Source of the DNA: Chryseobacterium kimseyorum
GTDB taxonomy: Bacteria > Bacteroidota > Bacteroidia > Flavobacteriales > Weeksellaceae
Assembly: GCF_025971945.1 (NCBI RefSeq)
Contig: NZ_JAPDHW010000005.1
Span: forward strand, 201,996 to 265,995
Direction of reading: 5' to 3'
Length of the DNA: 64,000 nucleotides
The first letter of the stretch is position 1, and every line of letters begins with the position of its first letter. The translations under genes and the position numbers were made by a program. This document shows positions 1 to 10,900 of this stretch, in pieces. The notes under the pieces are model-generated. The model saw nothing but the letters and a program-made list of their open reading frames with translations. It had not been told where the DNA came from and ran no database searches.

Positions 1-3000
1 ATCCAAGAACTGTTTCATAAATCTGTCCGATGTTCATACGTGAAGGTACCCCTAGTGGATTCAATACGATATCTACCGGTGTTCCGTCTTCCAAGAATGG
101 CATATCTTCCTCACGAACGATTCTCGAAACGATACCTTTGTTACCGTGACGACCCGCCATTTTATCTCCAACGTTAAGTTTACGTTTTTTAGCGATATAA
201 ACTTTAGCCAACTTCATGATACCTGCAGGAAGCTCATCTCCGATAGAAATTGCGAATTTCTCACGGTTTTTAACTCCTTGAATATCGTTGAATTTGATTT
301 TGTAGTTGTGAATCAACTGTTTGATCAATTCATTCTTATCGTTATCAACAGTCCAGTCTGCACCGCTTACGTTTACGTAATCTTCTACTGAAGTCAATAA
401 TTTGTGAGTGAATTTCATTCCTTTACCGATAATTTCCTCATCTAAGTCATTGGTAACTCCCTGAGAAGTTTTACCGCTAACCAGTGTGTTCAATTTTTCG
501 ATTAAAGTATTTCTCAACTCATCAAACTTAGCCTTGTAAGTGTTTTCAATCTCTTCAAGTTTAAGTTTTTCTTCAGTTCTTTTCTTCTTGTCTTTAATGT
601 TTCTAGAGAACAATTTCTTGTTGATTACAACACCTCTTAATGAAGAATCTGCTTTCAATGAAGCATCTTTCACATCACCGGCTTTGTCACCAAAGATTGC
701 TCTTAGAAGTTTCTCTTCAGGAGTCGGGTCAGATTCACCTTTTGGTGTAATCTTACCAATCATGATATCACCAGGCTTCACTTCAGCACCGATTCTGATC
801 ATTCCGTTCTCATCAAGATCTTTTGTAGCTTCTTCAGACACGTTAGGGATATCTGCTGTCAATTCTTCCATACCTAATTTGGTATCACGAACTTCAAGAG
901 AATACTCATCTACGTGGATTGAAGTAAACCAGTCTTCACGTACAACTTTTTCGTTGATTACAATTGCATCCTCAAAGTTGTATCCTTTCCAAGGCATGAA
1001 GGCTACTACCAAGTTTCTACCAAGAGCCAATTCTCCGTTTTCGGTTGCGTAACCGTCGCAAAGAACCTGTCCTTTTTCTACCGTCTCACCTACTCTTACG
1101 TTTGGTCTTAGGGTAATAGTAGTACTCTGGTTAGTTTTTCTGAACTTAGTCAGTTTATATGTTTTAGTAGCAGATTCGAATGATACTAAATCTTCGTCAT
1201 CGCTTCTTTCATATTTAATCGTAATCTGATCAGCATCTACATACTCTACAGTACCTCTTCCTTCAGCATTGATCAAAATTCTGGAATCTTTTGCAACCTG
1301 CTGTTCCAGACCTGTACCTACGATTGGAGCCTGTGGCTTCAACAAAGGAACTGCCTGACGCATCATGTTTGATCCCATCAATGCACGGTTCGCATCATCA
1401 TGCTCCAAGAATGGAATTAATGAAGCTGAAATACCAGAGATCTGGTTTGGTGCAACGTCGATCAAATTAACCTGAGAAGGCTCAACTACAGGGTAATCAC
1501 CATCTAATCTGGCAATAATTCTGTCTGTTAAGAATCCTCCGTTATCATCTAACTCAACGTTTGCCTGTGCAATTACTTTATCTTCTTCGTCTTCTGCATT
1601 CAGATAAATAGGGTCAGCATGTAGATCTACAGTACTTCCTTCTACTTTTCTATATGGAGTTTCGATGAAACCTAAAGTATTGATTTTAGCATAAATACCT
1701 AGAGATGAAATCAAACCAATGTTTGGTCCCTCAGGAGTTTCGATAGGACAGATACGGCCATAGTGAGTATGGTGAACGTCACGTACCTCGAAACCTGCTC
1801 TTTCTCTTGATAAACCACCAGGTCCCAGGGCAGAAAGTCTACGCTTGTGCGTGATTTCTGATAGTGGGTTGGTTTGGTCCATGAACTGAGAAAGCTGGTT
1901 GGTACCAAAGAATGAGTTAATAACTGATGTTAAAGTCTTCGCATTAACAAGATCAAGTGGAGTAAAGATTTCGTTATCTCTAACGTTCATTCTTTCTTTG
2001 ATTGTTCTTGCAATTCTAGAAAGACCTACACCGAACTGTCCCGCTAGCTGCTCACCAACAGTTTTAATTCTTCTGTTTGATAAGTGGTCAATATCATCAA
2101 CCTCAGCCTTAGAATTTACCAATTCAATTAAGTGTCTTACAATCGCAATGATATCTTCTTTTGTAAGAACCTCAGTAGTAGTTGGGATATTAAGACCTAA
2201 CTTTTTGTTTAGTCTGTATCGTCCTACTTCACCAAGAGAATATCTTTGCTCAGAGAAGAATAATTTTTCAATAATTCCTCTTGCAGTTTCCTCATCTGGT
2301 GGATCTGCATTTCTTAACTGACGGTAAATATATTCTACCGCTTCTTTTTCAGAGTTGGTAGGGTCTTTTTGTAAAGTATTCTGGATGATAGAGAATTCGT
2401 TTGAATTTTCTTTGTGAATCAGGATAGATTTCACACCAGCATCCAAAATAAGATCTAAATGTTCTTTTTCAAGAATTGTTTCTCTGTCTAGGATAATTTC
2501 GTTTCTTTCGATAGAAACAACCTCTCCAGTGTCTTCGTCAACGAAATCTTCGAACCAAGTGTTCAATACTCTCGCAGCCAAAGTTCTACCTTCTACTTTT
2601 TTAAGGGCAGCTTTAGAAACTTTCACTTCTTCAGCAAGGTCAAAGATCTGAAGAATATCTTTATCAGATTCGAAACCGATTGCTCTTAACAATGTAGTTA
2701 AAGGTAATTTTTTCTTACGGTCGATATACGCGTACATTACGCTGTTGATATCTGTAGTAAATTCCATCCAAGATCCTTTAAAAGGAATAATTCTTGAATA
2801 GTACAATTTTGTTCCGTTAGCGTGGTAAGTCTGTCCGAAGAATACACCCGGAGATCTGTGTAACTGAGTTACGATTACACGCTCTGCTCCATTAATGATA
2901 AATGAACCAGAAGGAGTCATATAAGGAACCGGACCTAAATAAACATCCTGCACAACCGTCTGAAAATCTTCATGTTCAGGATCTGTACAGTACAATTTAA

Positions 3001-3313
3001 GTCTGGCTTTTAGAGGAACTGAATACGTTAAACCTCTTTCCACACACTCATCGATTGAGTAACGTGGTGAATCTACCAAATAATCTAAGAATTCCAAAAC
3101 GAATTGGTTTCTAGAATCGGTAATTGGAAAGTTTTCCTGGAAGGTTTTGTGCAAACCTTCTTTCCTTCTGTCTTCCGGAAGTGTATCCAGCTGGAAAAAA
3201 TCTTTAAATGACTCTAATTGGATGTCTAAGAAATCCGGAGTAATGATTTTTCCTTTCGCTGTAGAGAAATTAATTCTCTCATTTCCTTTAGTAACTGCTG
3301 TTGTTTTACTCAT
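1..3313 (-). CDS. rpoB: DNA-directed RNA polymerase subunit beta (5' part, runs off window)
   Basis: Beta subunit of RNA polymerase. The reading frame is open from an ATG at 3313 to the window edge, about 1104 codons, so roughly the last 160 or more residues of a normal flavobacterial RpoB lie outside. The N-terminus starts [17 protein letters not shown] and is followed by recognisable RpoB blocks such as [16 protein letters not shown] and [12 protein letters not shown], typical of the catalytic beta subunit. The normal upstream neighbour is rplL, but here rplL lies 31 kb away, behind the cassette island. A strong promoter-like sequence at 3642-3673 shows that rpoB can be expressed independently. 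Identification is certain; the 3' end and rpoC are not visible. Confidence 0.98.
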   Translation of the reverse strand, partial: MSKTTAVTKGNERINFSTAKGKIITPDFLDIQLESFKDFFQLDTLPEDRRKEGLHKTFQENFPITDSRNQFVLEFLDYLVDSPRYSIDECVERGLTYSVPLKARLKLYCTDPEHEDFQTVVQDVYLGPVPYMTPSGSFIINGAERVIVTQLHRSPGVFFGQTYHANGTKLYYSRIIPFKGSWMEFTTDINSVMYAYIDRKKKLPLTTLLRAIGFESDKDILQIFDLAEEVKVSKAALKKVEGRTLAARVLNTWFEDFVDEDTGEVVSIERNEIILDRETILEKEHLDLILDAGVKSILIHKENSNEFSIIQNTLQKDPTNSEKEAVEYIYRQLRNADPPDEETARGIIEKLFFSEQRYSLGEVGRYRLNKKLGLNIPTTTEVLTKEDIIAIVRHLIELVNSKAEVDDIDHLSNRRIKTVGEQLAGQFGVGLSRIARTIKERMNVRDNEIFTPLDLVNAKTLTSVINSFFGTNQLSQFMDQTNPLSEITHKRRLSALGPGGLSRERAGFEVRDVHHTHYGRICPIETPEGPNIGLISSLGIYAKINTLGFIETPYRKVEGSTVDLHADPIYLNAEDEEDKVIAQANVELDDNGGFLTDRIIARLDGDYPVVEPSQVNLIDVAPNQISGISASLIPFLEHDDANRALMGSNMMRQAVPLLKPQAPIVGTGLEQQVAKDSRILINAEGRGTVEYVDADQITIKYERSDDEDLVSFESATKTYKLTKFRKTNQSTTITLRPNVRVGETVEKGQVLCDGYATENGELALGRNLVVAFMPWKGYNFEDAIVINEKVVREDWFTSIHVDEYSLEVRDTKLGMEELTADIPNVSEEATKDLDENGMIRIGAEVKPGDIMIGKITPKGESDPTPEEKLLRAIFGDKAGDVKDASLKADSSLRGVVINKKLFSRNIKDKKKRTEEKLKLEEIENTYKAKFDELRNTLIEKLNTLVSGKTSQGVTNDLDEEIIGKGMKFTHKLLTSVEDYVNVSGADWTVDNDKNELIKQLIHNYKIKFNDIQGVKNREKFAISIGDELPAGIMKLAKVYIAKKRKLNVGDKMAGRHGNKGIVSRIVREEDMPFLEDGTPVDIVLNPLGVPSRMNIGQIYETVLG

Positions 3314-3641
3314 AAAACTTTTAAGAAAGGGTTAAAAAATATTTTGATTTATACAAAAAATATCAGAAAAAGACTTGAAGATAAAAGAGGCAAGATAAAA
3401 GACATTTGATGTTTGGCGCTATCAGAAGTGGTCTTTAATCTTAATTCTATATTTTAAGTTCTAATTCTAACTGCAACGCTGGTATATCTTTTCACAGCGT
3501 AATGCAAAATATTTTTAAATTTTATTTTAGACGAAAAAAACTACAATAACCAGTCAGCAAAAGATCTCTTTCAAAATTATGAAAGAGTTTATTTACAATG
3601 TTTTACTGATGTATGTGTATTAATTAGCGCCAAAAGAACTG
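3314..3641 (-). other. long 5' leader of rpoB, no gene seen
   Basis: About 320 bases lie between the predicted rpoB promoter and its start codon. I see no open frame with coding character and no riboswitch fold that I recognise. The stretch is AT-rich with a few short dyads. A leader of this length upstream of rpoB could hold attenuation or autoregulation, but nothing in the sequence proves it. Confidence 0.5.
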
Positions 3642-3673
3642 CAAATATACAACAAATATTTCATTACCACAAA
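3642..3673 (-). promoter_or_regulatory. promoter of rpoB
   Basis: On the minus strand there is a -33 box TTTG (3673-3670), a 20-base spacer and a -7 box TATATTTG (3649-3642), which fits the Bacteroidota vegetative sigma consensus TTTG-N19/20-TAnnTTTG. It abuts the terminator of cassette 1, so rpoB has its own promoter instead of depending on the distant rplKAJL operon. Confidence 0.75.
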
Positions 3674-3674
3674 A

Positions 3675-3703
3675 AATAACCACCTCGTTTTGAAGTGGTT
3701 ATT
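3675..3703 (-). terminator. intrinsic terminator of cassette 1
   Basis: Perfect 9-bp stem (AATAACCAC / GTGGTTATT) with an 11-base interval, followed on the minus strand by a run of T. It lies 22 bases past the stop of the cassette 1 S gene and ends that transcript directly before the rpoB promoter. Confidence 0.8.
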
Positions 3704-3725
3704 GTATATGATCTTTTGATTTAAA

Positions 3726-4322
3726 CTACTGCTTAGCCCAGAAAGTCCATTCTCTACCATTGAATACCGCCAGTTGATTGGCGTTAGCACCGGCTCCATT
3801 GGAGGTTCCCGTTACATAAACCATCATTCCCGCACTGGGGTTGACGATATCCGCAACCGAACTGACTCTCGGCAAAACCATTGCTTTATTGGTATCAGCT
3901 AAAACCAAGACACCACGCGTTGCATCAGTCGCAGGAGTTCCCCCAATAAGAACCCTGGAAGCAGGATTTTCAGCAATCGCATCAGGCTGACTTGCCGAAA
4001 CCGGTGTTTGAGCACCGACTGACAAGTCTTCCCAAACCGTAGTACCACCAACAATTCTTCTATACTTCACTTTCTGATCGTTTGAGTCAAAAATTAAAGT
4101 TCCTAAAGCAGGCGCAGGCACCGTTGCAGGACTTCCTACCACAGCAGACGCAGAACTTACCCAAGGCAAAACCAAACCTCTGTTACCACCCGTCGCATTT
4201 CCAAGTTCTAAAGACACAGATGTATTGACGGGCGCACTTGCGTTTTCAGTTTTACCAATGGTTACCTGACTCTTCATCACCCCAGAAATAATGATTGCAA
4301 AAATTGCTATATATTTTTTCAT
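3726..4322 (-). CDS. cassette 1 S protein: exported, W-T-F-W tail, function unknown
   Basis: 198 residues. Residues 1-19 form a signal peptide ending at SQ, followed by the family N-terminus VTIGK. The protein contains the same motif twice: first SLELGN..GNRGLVLPWV..LGTLIFD..KVKYR..W (about 34-95), then NKAMVLPRV..SAGMMVYV..LAVFNGREWTFW (about 140-196). Each half resembles the short motif (KGxxxPR, GxxVYDT, NGxxW) seen near the C-terminus of many Bacteroidota surface proteins. It is the last gene of its cassette, 18 bases after the L gene. Five paralogues lie in the island. I do not know a function; an accessory or ligand role for the L protein is an inference. Confidence 0.85.
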   Translation of the reverse strand: MKKYIAIFAIIISGVMKSQVTIGKTENASAPVNTSVSLELGNATGGNRGLVLPWVSSASAVVGSPATVPAPALGTLIFDSNDQKVKYRRIVGGTTVWEDLSVGAQTPVSASQPDAIAENPASRVLIGGTPATDATRGVLVLADTNKAMVLPRVSSVADIVNPSAGMMVYVTGTSNGAGANANQLAVFNGREWTFWAKQ

Positions 4323-4340
4323 TTTTAAATATTTATTTAA

Positions 4341-6824
4341 TTAAAACTGATCACAAGTCTGTCTTGTAAAACATGACCAGACAGTACCATCGAAAATTTT
4401 CAGACAATTGGCATCCGTATCGTAAACCATCATACCTTTCACGGCAACAATTCCGTTAATCTGTACGGTATTTAATCTGTTGACTACAAAACCATTTGTT
4501 TTCGCATCCAAAACAGTATAGGCTCCGGTAATTTTCATTGGCCAGTTTCCATTACTAACCCCTGCTCTGCTTAAAGCTGTGATACCATGATTGGTAGGAA
4601 TACCGCCAGTCCCAGGCGAATTTGCCGGACGGTAACATCTACACTCTAAATCCTGCTGCAGTCTGTTAAGCGCTGTCCCAACGCCCTGACCAACATCCGA
4701 AGTACCATCCGTATTATCTACCGCTCCTGCGGAACCCGTGTTGTTTCCAGCTGAATTATTAACGACCAAGGGAACACCCTGGCCGGCAGTTGCCGTACTA
4801 ACAACCGCTGCCTGATTCGCAGCAATGGCCGTTCCATTACCTAAAACTCTGATCGCACCCGGCGCAACAGCCGATGTCATAGGATTAACCATAAAATAAG
4901 TTACATTTTCGGAACCTTCGATTGCATCCGGACAGCCATCACCATCGGAGTCTGTATCAAACTGATTGATTATTCCATCCAAATCTAAGTCGTAGCGGTC
5001 ATCCACTCCATCAAAATTCACATCAACAAAACCTGGAGCCTGAGGATCGATATAATTTGGAACACTGTCTACATCGTGATCTCCCAAAGGATCAGGAAGA
5101 CTTCCGTTTTCTGCAGTATCCAGAATACCATCATTATCGTCATCCAAATCTAAATTGTTCGAAATTCCATCGCCGTCATTATCGCAGGAAGGCAAACTTA
5201 ATGTACGGTCTGGAGATACAGCCTGAGCGCCATAAAACCATGTATTGATAATTCTCCCATTTCCGTAATCATCATTTAAAACTGCTGTATTACTCCCCTG
5301 ATTTGCCGTAAGCGGAGCAGGAGTAGCCAAACCAGGAGTAGAACCATCATAAGCATGAGTAGGACCTACCTGTCCTGATCTCAAATTGGGAGTTCTTACA
5401 CCCCCGGTGGTAATATTGGTATTATTATTAACAGTACCACCAGTCATTGCCGTTCCAAACGGAACAATTGCAGTATCATCCCAAAACATCGGCCTGTTAT
5501 TAGCCGCAACAGAACCGAAATCAGGGAAAATAGAAGTAGCAAAAAGACCGTTTGTATTTAATTCAGCATCTGTTAAAGGGAGATTTATCCTTCCCTGTAG
5601 TAATAACACAGAAACAGTGACAGAAATAGTTAATGGCGCCTGATTTCCCAAATTATTTTCACCATTCCAAAGCATAACATTATTTCCTGCAGGAACATCA
5701 AATACCTGCAACACTCTGTCAACCGACCCAGGACCAGACTGATAACCAGGGACACCATCAAGATCGAGCGTAATCGCAACATCACCCGCTTTATCTATAT
5801 AGTAAGGAATAAAATAAGCACCGGGACATCCATAAATAGCTCCAGTGATTGCAGGATTTCCTATAACTCCATTGGGAAAAGCAACAGAGTCCGGATTTGT
5901 TAAGAATACCGGATAACCTGTAGGAATAGTAGGATATGTAACGGTATCTGTACCTGTCAGCGTTCCATTCCTTGATTTACTGTCATCAGCAAAATTACCC
6001 GTAGTTCCTACCCCAAGATAATTCATAATCATTTGGAATCCCAATGGCTTAAAGCCAGAAGAAAAATCTACCCTCGCCTTAAAGTGATCACCCGTATAAA
6101 CAAAAAATTTACCTTTAAAAGAAGAACTGATCACATTAGGAAAATCAGTACTCGTTAAATTGGTTGTGATAAAACTCCAGTTTCTTGACCATAAACGACC
6201 ATCAATAACACTATTTCCCGCAGCGACTGATATATCAAAAAAAGGAAACGTCACCTGCCCTGCCGCACCTGCAGTAACAGCAGTTGCACCACCATCCGCA
6301 CTTCTGTATAGCTCGATCGTATAATCTCCATTTGCGGGAGCAGTAAAAGAGAATGGAACATACCCAGACGGGTTGGCCCCTCCGATATTAGGTCCATTAT
6401 ATGCGGCGGCATATGATGGGATAAAACCTGCCGATCCCACTGCCATAGGAATCAATCGAGGAGTACTTATTATGACGCCAGCAGAATTCAAAACTCTAAC
6501 ATAAGCATTGTTCACTAAATCTGTGGTGGTGTTACCAAATGTTCGAGCCATAAAACCAGCATAGATTCTTTCTGTTGCAGAATTATTGATCGTAACTTTC
6601 ATTTTACTGTTAGCCGCAGAACCTGGATAAGACCCAAAACCAGTAGCAGGATTAACAAAATATGCAGTTCCATCTGCGTCTGCCGCTCCCAAACCATTAC
6701 CTGGCGAAACCTGCTTGGTTCCATCTGCCAGTAAAGACTGGAAAGAGAACAATAAAAGAACAATCAGGAAACGACCGCTCCTGCAGATATTAAATTTAAT
6801 AACATTAAAAAATATTGTATTCAT
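4341..6824 (-). CDS. cassette 1 L protein: large exported TSP3-repeat protein
   Basis: 827 residues from the ATG at 6824. A start 16 codons upstream is possible, but this ATG places a clean signal peptide (ending about SLLADG, residue 35) at the N-terminus. Residues ~36-535 are a unique ectodomain of beta-rich, Gly/Asn/Thr-rich sequence. Residues ~540-640 hold thrombospondin type-3 calcium-binding repeats (DNDGDGISNNLDLDDDNDGI and a second run ending DGCPDAIEGSE). The last ~100 residues are the family C-terminus: CYRPA, NHGITALSRAG..NGNWPM, KTNGFVVNRL, GMMVYDT, W.CFTRQTC. I see no type IX sorting domain of the A or B type. Unlike the other cassettes it has no P gene in front of it. Confidence 0.85.
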   Translation of the reverse strand: MNTIFFNVIKFNICRSGRFLIVLLLFSFQSLLADGTKQVSPGNGLGAADADGTAYFVNPATGFGSYPGSAANSKMKVTINNSATERIYAGFMARTFGNTTTDLVNNAYVRVLNSAGVIISTPRLIPMAVGSAGFIPSYAAAYNGPNIGGANPSGYVPFSFTAPANGDYTIELYRSADGGATAVTAGAAGQVTFPFFDISVAAGNSVIDGRLWSRNWSFITTNLTSTDFPNVISSSFKGKFFVYTGDHFKARVDFSSGFKPLGFQMIMNYLGVGTTGNFADDSKSRNGTLTGTDTVTYPTIPTGYPVFLTNPDSVAFPNGVIGNPAITGAIYGCPGAYFIPYYIDKAGDVAITLDLDGVPGYQSGPGSVDRVLQVFDVPAGNNVMLWNGENNLGNQAPLTISVTVSVLLLQGRINLPLTDAELNTNGLFATSIFPDFGSVAANNRPMFWDDTAIVPFGTAMTGGTVNNNTNITTGGVRTPNLRSGQVGPTHAYDGSTPGLATPAPLTANQGSNTAVLNDDYGNGRIINTWFYGAQAVSPDRTLSLPSCDNDGDGISNNLDLDDDNDGILDTAENGSLPDPLGDHDVDSVPNYIDPQAPGFVDVNFDGVDDRYDLDLDGIINQFDTDSDGDGCPDAIEGSENVTYFMVNPMTSAVAPGAIRVLGNGTAIAANQAAVVSTATAGQGVPLVVNNSAGNNTGSAGAVDNTDGTSDVGQGVGTALNRLQQDLECRCYRPANSPGTGGIPTNHGITALSRAGVSNGNWPMKITGAYTVLDAKTNGFVVNRLNTVQINGIVAVKGMMVYDTDANCLKIFDGTVWSCFTRQTCDQF

Positions 6825-7386
6825 AATATAGGATTGATGATAACTGTAATATCTGTAATTAAACAAAAGCATGCTCTACAGAGCAACAGCCTTTAGTTTT
6901 CATAATTTAGTTGATTTTATCTGATACGAAACTTAAACATTACAATCTCAATGAGAGTAACGCTTATGAGAAAAGATCTTACTTAACTTATAAATTGATA
7001 ATGAATTTAAAATTTCAACAGTCATATTGAATTTAAATAAATCTTTTCGCAATAATAATAATTTACGGCGCGTAATTAATCAATAATACAACGTAATGTA
7101 TATTATTTTTTTAGACAATTCAATATTTTAACTTTTAGTTATTAACAATCTGGCGTTTTTCAGAAAGAAAAGACAATCCTTTATCTTGAAACCATTATTA
7201 TTTGAACATGAAATCACAATCCAGATTCAAATACGCAAAAGACATAAATTAATGTAAAAGAATTCTCTGTCAGATATCCACATGCAAGAACTACACTTTA
7301 ACATAAAAATAAACACCCTTCACCTCCACTTATTTTTTGCGTAAACACAGTCTACAAAACGTAATAATCTTAGGAGATTAAATAAA
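6825..7386. other. gene-free stretch upstream of cassette 1
   Basis: About 560 bases, very AT-rich, between the start of the cassette 1 L gene and the terminator of cassette 2. In the other cassettes this position holds the P gene; here neither the SVRPPP-coding end nor any long frame is present. I find no clear TAnnTTTG promoter for the L gene. It may be the scar of a lost P gene. Confidence 0.5.
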
Positions 7387-7414
7387 AATAACCACTTCTA
7401 TTGAAGTGGTTATT
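7387..7414 (-). terminator. intrinsic terminator of cassette 2
   Basis: Perfect 12-bp stem (AATAACCACTTC / GAAGTGGTTATT) with a 4-base loop, followed on the minus strand by a T-rich stretch, 22 bases beyond the S gene stop. Its stem is close in sequence to the cassette 1 terminator. Confidence 0.85.
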
Positions 7415-7435
7415 ATATTAAAAAAATATTATCAT

Positions 7436-7981
7436 TTAAGGCTTAGTCCAGAAAGACCATTCTCTGCCGTTGTAAAGTGCCAACTGATTGGTTGTGGTAT
7501 CATACACCATCATTCCTGCACTAGGATTTACAATATCTGCATGAGAACTCACCCTTGGAAGAACCATTGCTTTATTAGTGTCACCTAAAACCAAAATTCC
7601 TGAAGTTGTATCTGTAAGAGCATTTCCTCCAATTAAAGTTTTAGCAGTTGATACCTCTCCATTAGTATCTGCAACGCTTGGCGTTATGGGCGTCAATGCA
7701 CCTGCAGATAAATCAACCCACGCCGTTGCATTTCTATATTTTACTTTCTGAACAGTAGTTCCTGCATCAAAAATAAGGGTTCCCGCCGCTGGTGTTGTAA
7801 CACTTGCTTCAGAAGTCACCCAAGGCAAAACAATTCCCTTTACCCCTCCTGTTGGATTTCCTAACTCTAAAGAAACACTGGCATTAGCAGGAGCACTCGA
7901 AGTTACCGTTTTACCGATTGTTACCTGCCCGAAGAATATCCCTGAAACCAATATTAAGACTGGAATTATATATTTTTTCAT
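7436..7981 (-). CDS. cassette 2 S protein: exported, W-S-F-W tail
   Basis: 181 residues from the ATG at 7981 (MKKYIIPVLILVSGIFFGQ is the signal peptide; the frame stays open 33 codons further up, into the L gene, but that would bury the signal peptide). The mature protein begins VTIGK. First motif copy: SLELGN..GVKGIVLPWV..AGTLIFD..KVKYR..W. Second copy: NKAMVLPRV..SAGMMVYDT..LALYNGREWSFWTKP at the C-terminus. It follows the L gene by 10 bases, so the two are surely co-transcribed. Closest in the island to the cassette 1 S protein by eye. Function unknown. Confidence 0.85.
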   Translation of the reverse strand: MKKYIIPVLILVSGIFFGQVTIGKTVTSSAPANASVSLELGNPTGGVKGIVLPWVTSEASVTTPAAGTLIFDAGTTVQKVKYRNATAWVDLSAGALTPITPSVADTNGEVSTAKTLIGGNALTDTTSGILVLGDTNKAMVLPRVSSHADIVNPSAGMMVYDTTTNQLALYNGREWSFWTKP

Positions 7982-7991
7982 ATTCTTTTTT

Positions 7992-10900
7992 TTATTGATT
8001 AATATTATCACAAGTCTGCTTCGTATAGCAATACCATCCTGTACCGTCATAAATTTTGAGACAGTTATTCGTAGTGTCATACACCATCATTCCCACAACA
8101 TAATTAGCTGCAGTAATTCCTGTAGGTACACTTGGCGAACCTGTAAAAGGAAGCCTGTTGATGACAAAACCTTTAGTTTTAGCATCCAAAGCAGTATACG
8201 CTCCGTTGATTTTCATTGGCCAGTTTCCATTATCGCTACCCGCTCTGCCTAAAGCTGTAATTCCGTGATTTGTTGGAAGTGTAGTCCCTACAGTGGTTGC
8301 TGGACGGAAACATCTGTCGCATTCAACATCTCTTGCAGCATTATTTTGCGAAGTCCCAATTCCTTGTCCAATATCTGCCGTACCATCTGTATTATCTGCC
8401 AAACCAACAAGATTAGACGGGTTAGTCGTTGCATTAAGATTATTTCCTGCATTATTAACCAATTGAGGAACACCATTTGCCAGAGCTGAAGTACTGATTA
8501 CCTGAGCCGGAGTACCCGTTGTCACCCCGTCATATACCATTTTGATCTGACCACGGTACGCATAATTTGCATTCCCGACAGGTAAAGTTAAAGAGTGAAT
8601 TTGATTAAAACGCACTGCTTCTGTTCCTTCAATTGCATCAGCACAACCGTCATTATCAGAGTCTGTATCTAAATAATTAGGTATGCCGTCACCATCAGAA
8701 TCACATGAGATACCTAAGATCGAAACATCATCCACACTCCAGTCATCACTTCCTGAAAACATCTTAAATTCCAACAATGCAGTATTAGGTCCTGTATATG
8801 GAATATTAATTGTAAAAGGTGCTGATTGTCTAAAGCCATTTACATTCTCTGTACCAAAAATTGTAAAATTCCCGGAAGCTCCGTTTGAATAAGCAATGGT
8901 TACATTACTAGCATTTCTCAGCGTTGAATTACTTAACGTAGCATATATAACTCCATTTAATATAATTTGCAAACTTGCAGTATTTCCCGCAGCCTGACTT
9001 GCATCCTGCGCACCAATTCTCACACTTAAGGAAACTACATTTCCAGGTACCGTATTCAGATTAGTAATTGATTGAGAAAGTGAGCTCCCTCCTGTCGCTG
9101 TCAAGTTTTCATTCACATTATAAGGATAACCAAGTAAAGCACTATAAGTCCATCCTGTTCCAAGTGTCCAATTAGACGCATCCGTAGCAAAAGATCCATT
9201 GGTTACCAAATTTGCTATAGGACACTCTACAGCATCTAAAATTCCGTCATTATCCGAATCAAGATCCAGAGAATTTTCAATCCCGTCACCATCGGTATCA
9301 CAAATATTCAGAGGAACGAGAACTACATTATCAATTGCTAAATCATTCCCGCTTCCGCCTGTAGGCTGAAGATTTACTATTTGTATTGAAACTGTAGAGG
9401 TAGTTGCCACAAAACCTAATGACAACCTTCTCCATATATCGTCATTAGCCATTCCTATAGAATTCGAATTTGCCGAAGCCAATAGATTTCCGTTTCCATC
9501 TCTGATCGAAAGCTGAAGCCTAGGCACATCCGCTGCTGCATTAGCCAGCCCTGCCATATCAATTCTGAATCGATATTTAGTACCTGGAACAACAGTTAAA
9601 TTATCAACTGCATAAATAGGAAGATTGACACTCGCAGGCGAATTGATATTGATGAAAAGATATCTACCTGCTGTAGTACCAGGAGACGCAGCAGTTCCTG
9701 CAGTATTTGCTGCATCACGTTCACCGTTAAGATCTGTTCTTGAATATGTATTTGTAGTACCCGTGCCCTGAGCTCCAGAAGTAGTCACCGAGTAACTTCC
9801 GTCTGGCGGAGCTACAGCCACATAAGTGTGATTGATCACACTTGCATTGGTTCCTGTGGTTGCCCCGGTTCCAAAATTTTCGTTATACACAGCTGTTCCT
9901 TCTGTTTCACAAGAGTTTTCAACAGCATCAGGAATGCCATCGTTATCATCATCTAAATCTAAATAATCTGGCGTACCATCACCATCAGTATCACGATATA
10001 CGACAACATATATATTTGCCGGTTGTGAAGTTGCAGGTGCACTTACCCCATTTATCGTGAAATTATCCTGTACGGTATAAGGTATTGTAGCTATTCCAAA
10101 GAAAGAAGGTACAGGAGTAAATGTTACGACACCGGAAGCATTCACACTCCAGGAACCCTGTGCATTGGTAAAAGTAGTTTGAATACCCGCAACAGAAGGA
10201 TTTAAATCCACCGAAGCCACATCAAGAGCACCTCCTCCTAAATCAGAATCATTTGTTACTACATTTCCACTCACCGCTACATTCTGCGCTGTCTGTGTAT
10301 TATCATTAATCGCAACAGGAACTGTATTCATCGAAGCGTTCCCCGTCACTGATATCTGAATCGTTCTGATACCTGAATAGATAGGAGCCGTAGGTGTTCC
10401 GGCTGTTGCGTTATTACCAGGTCTTAGCAGTAATGTATGCGATGCAGCCGTCGCGGTAAATCTTATCCTTGAAACCGAAAACCCATTGGTTGTAATTCCC
10501 GTCACAGGTATGGTCTGCCCTGCAATTTCGGCAATATATTGTGTAATATATGTTCCTGCATACTGAACTCCACCAGCACCATTGTTTCTGGTCACCGCGG
10601 TAGCAGAAAAGACTACAATTTCATAGGTTCTACCTATCGTAAGCGCTCCTACTGTCGTTGTCACAGATTCTTCAGTACCAGCACCTCCTAAATCTCTTAA
10701 AGAAATCCATGTTGTATGAGTATTGGGCGGATTAGGTATAGTAAAATTGGTAGTTCCACCTGGAGCAGAGGTCCAGTTTGCCCCTCCACCACCAGCAGTT
10801 CCCGATACTGCTGCCGCTACCGTACCATTAGAAATATCAGGAGTACCTGCACCAATAGTCCAGCCAGTGGGAGCACAACTCCAGCATGGATTAGCAGTTC

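Noticed and set aside
540-2321. Plus-strand frames of 81-170 residues in the first 3.3 kb
   Set aside because: They are opposite rpoB and are explained by its codon use.
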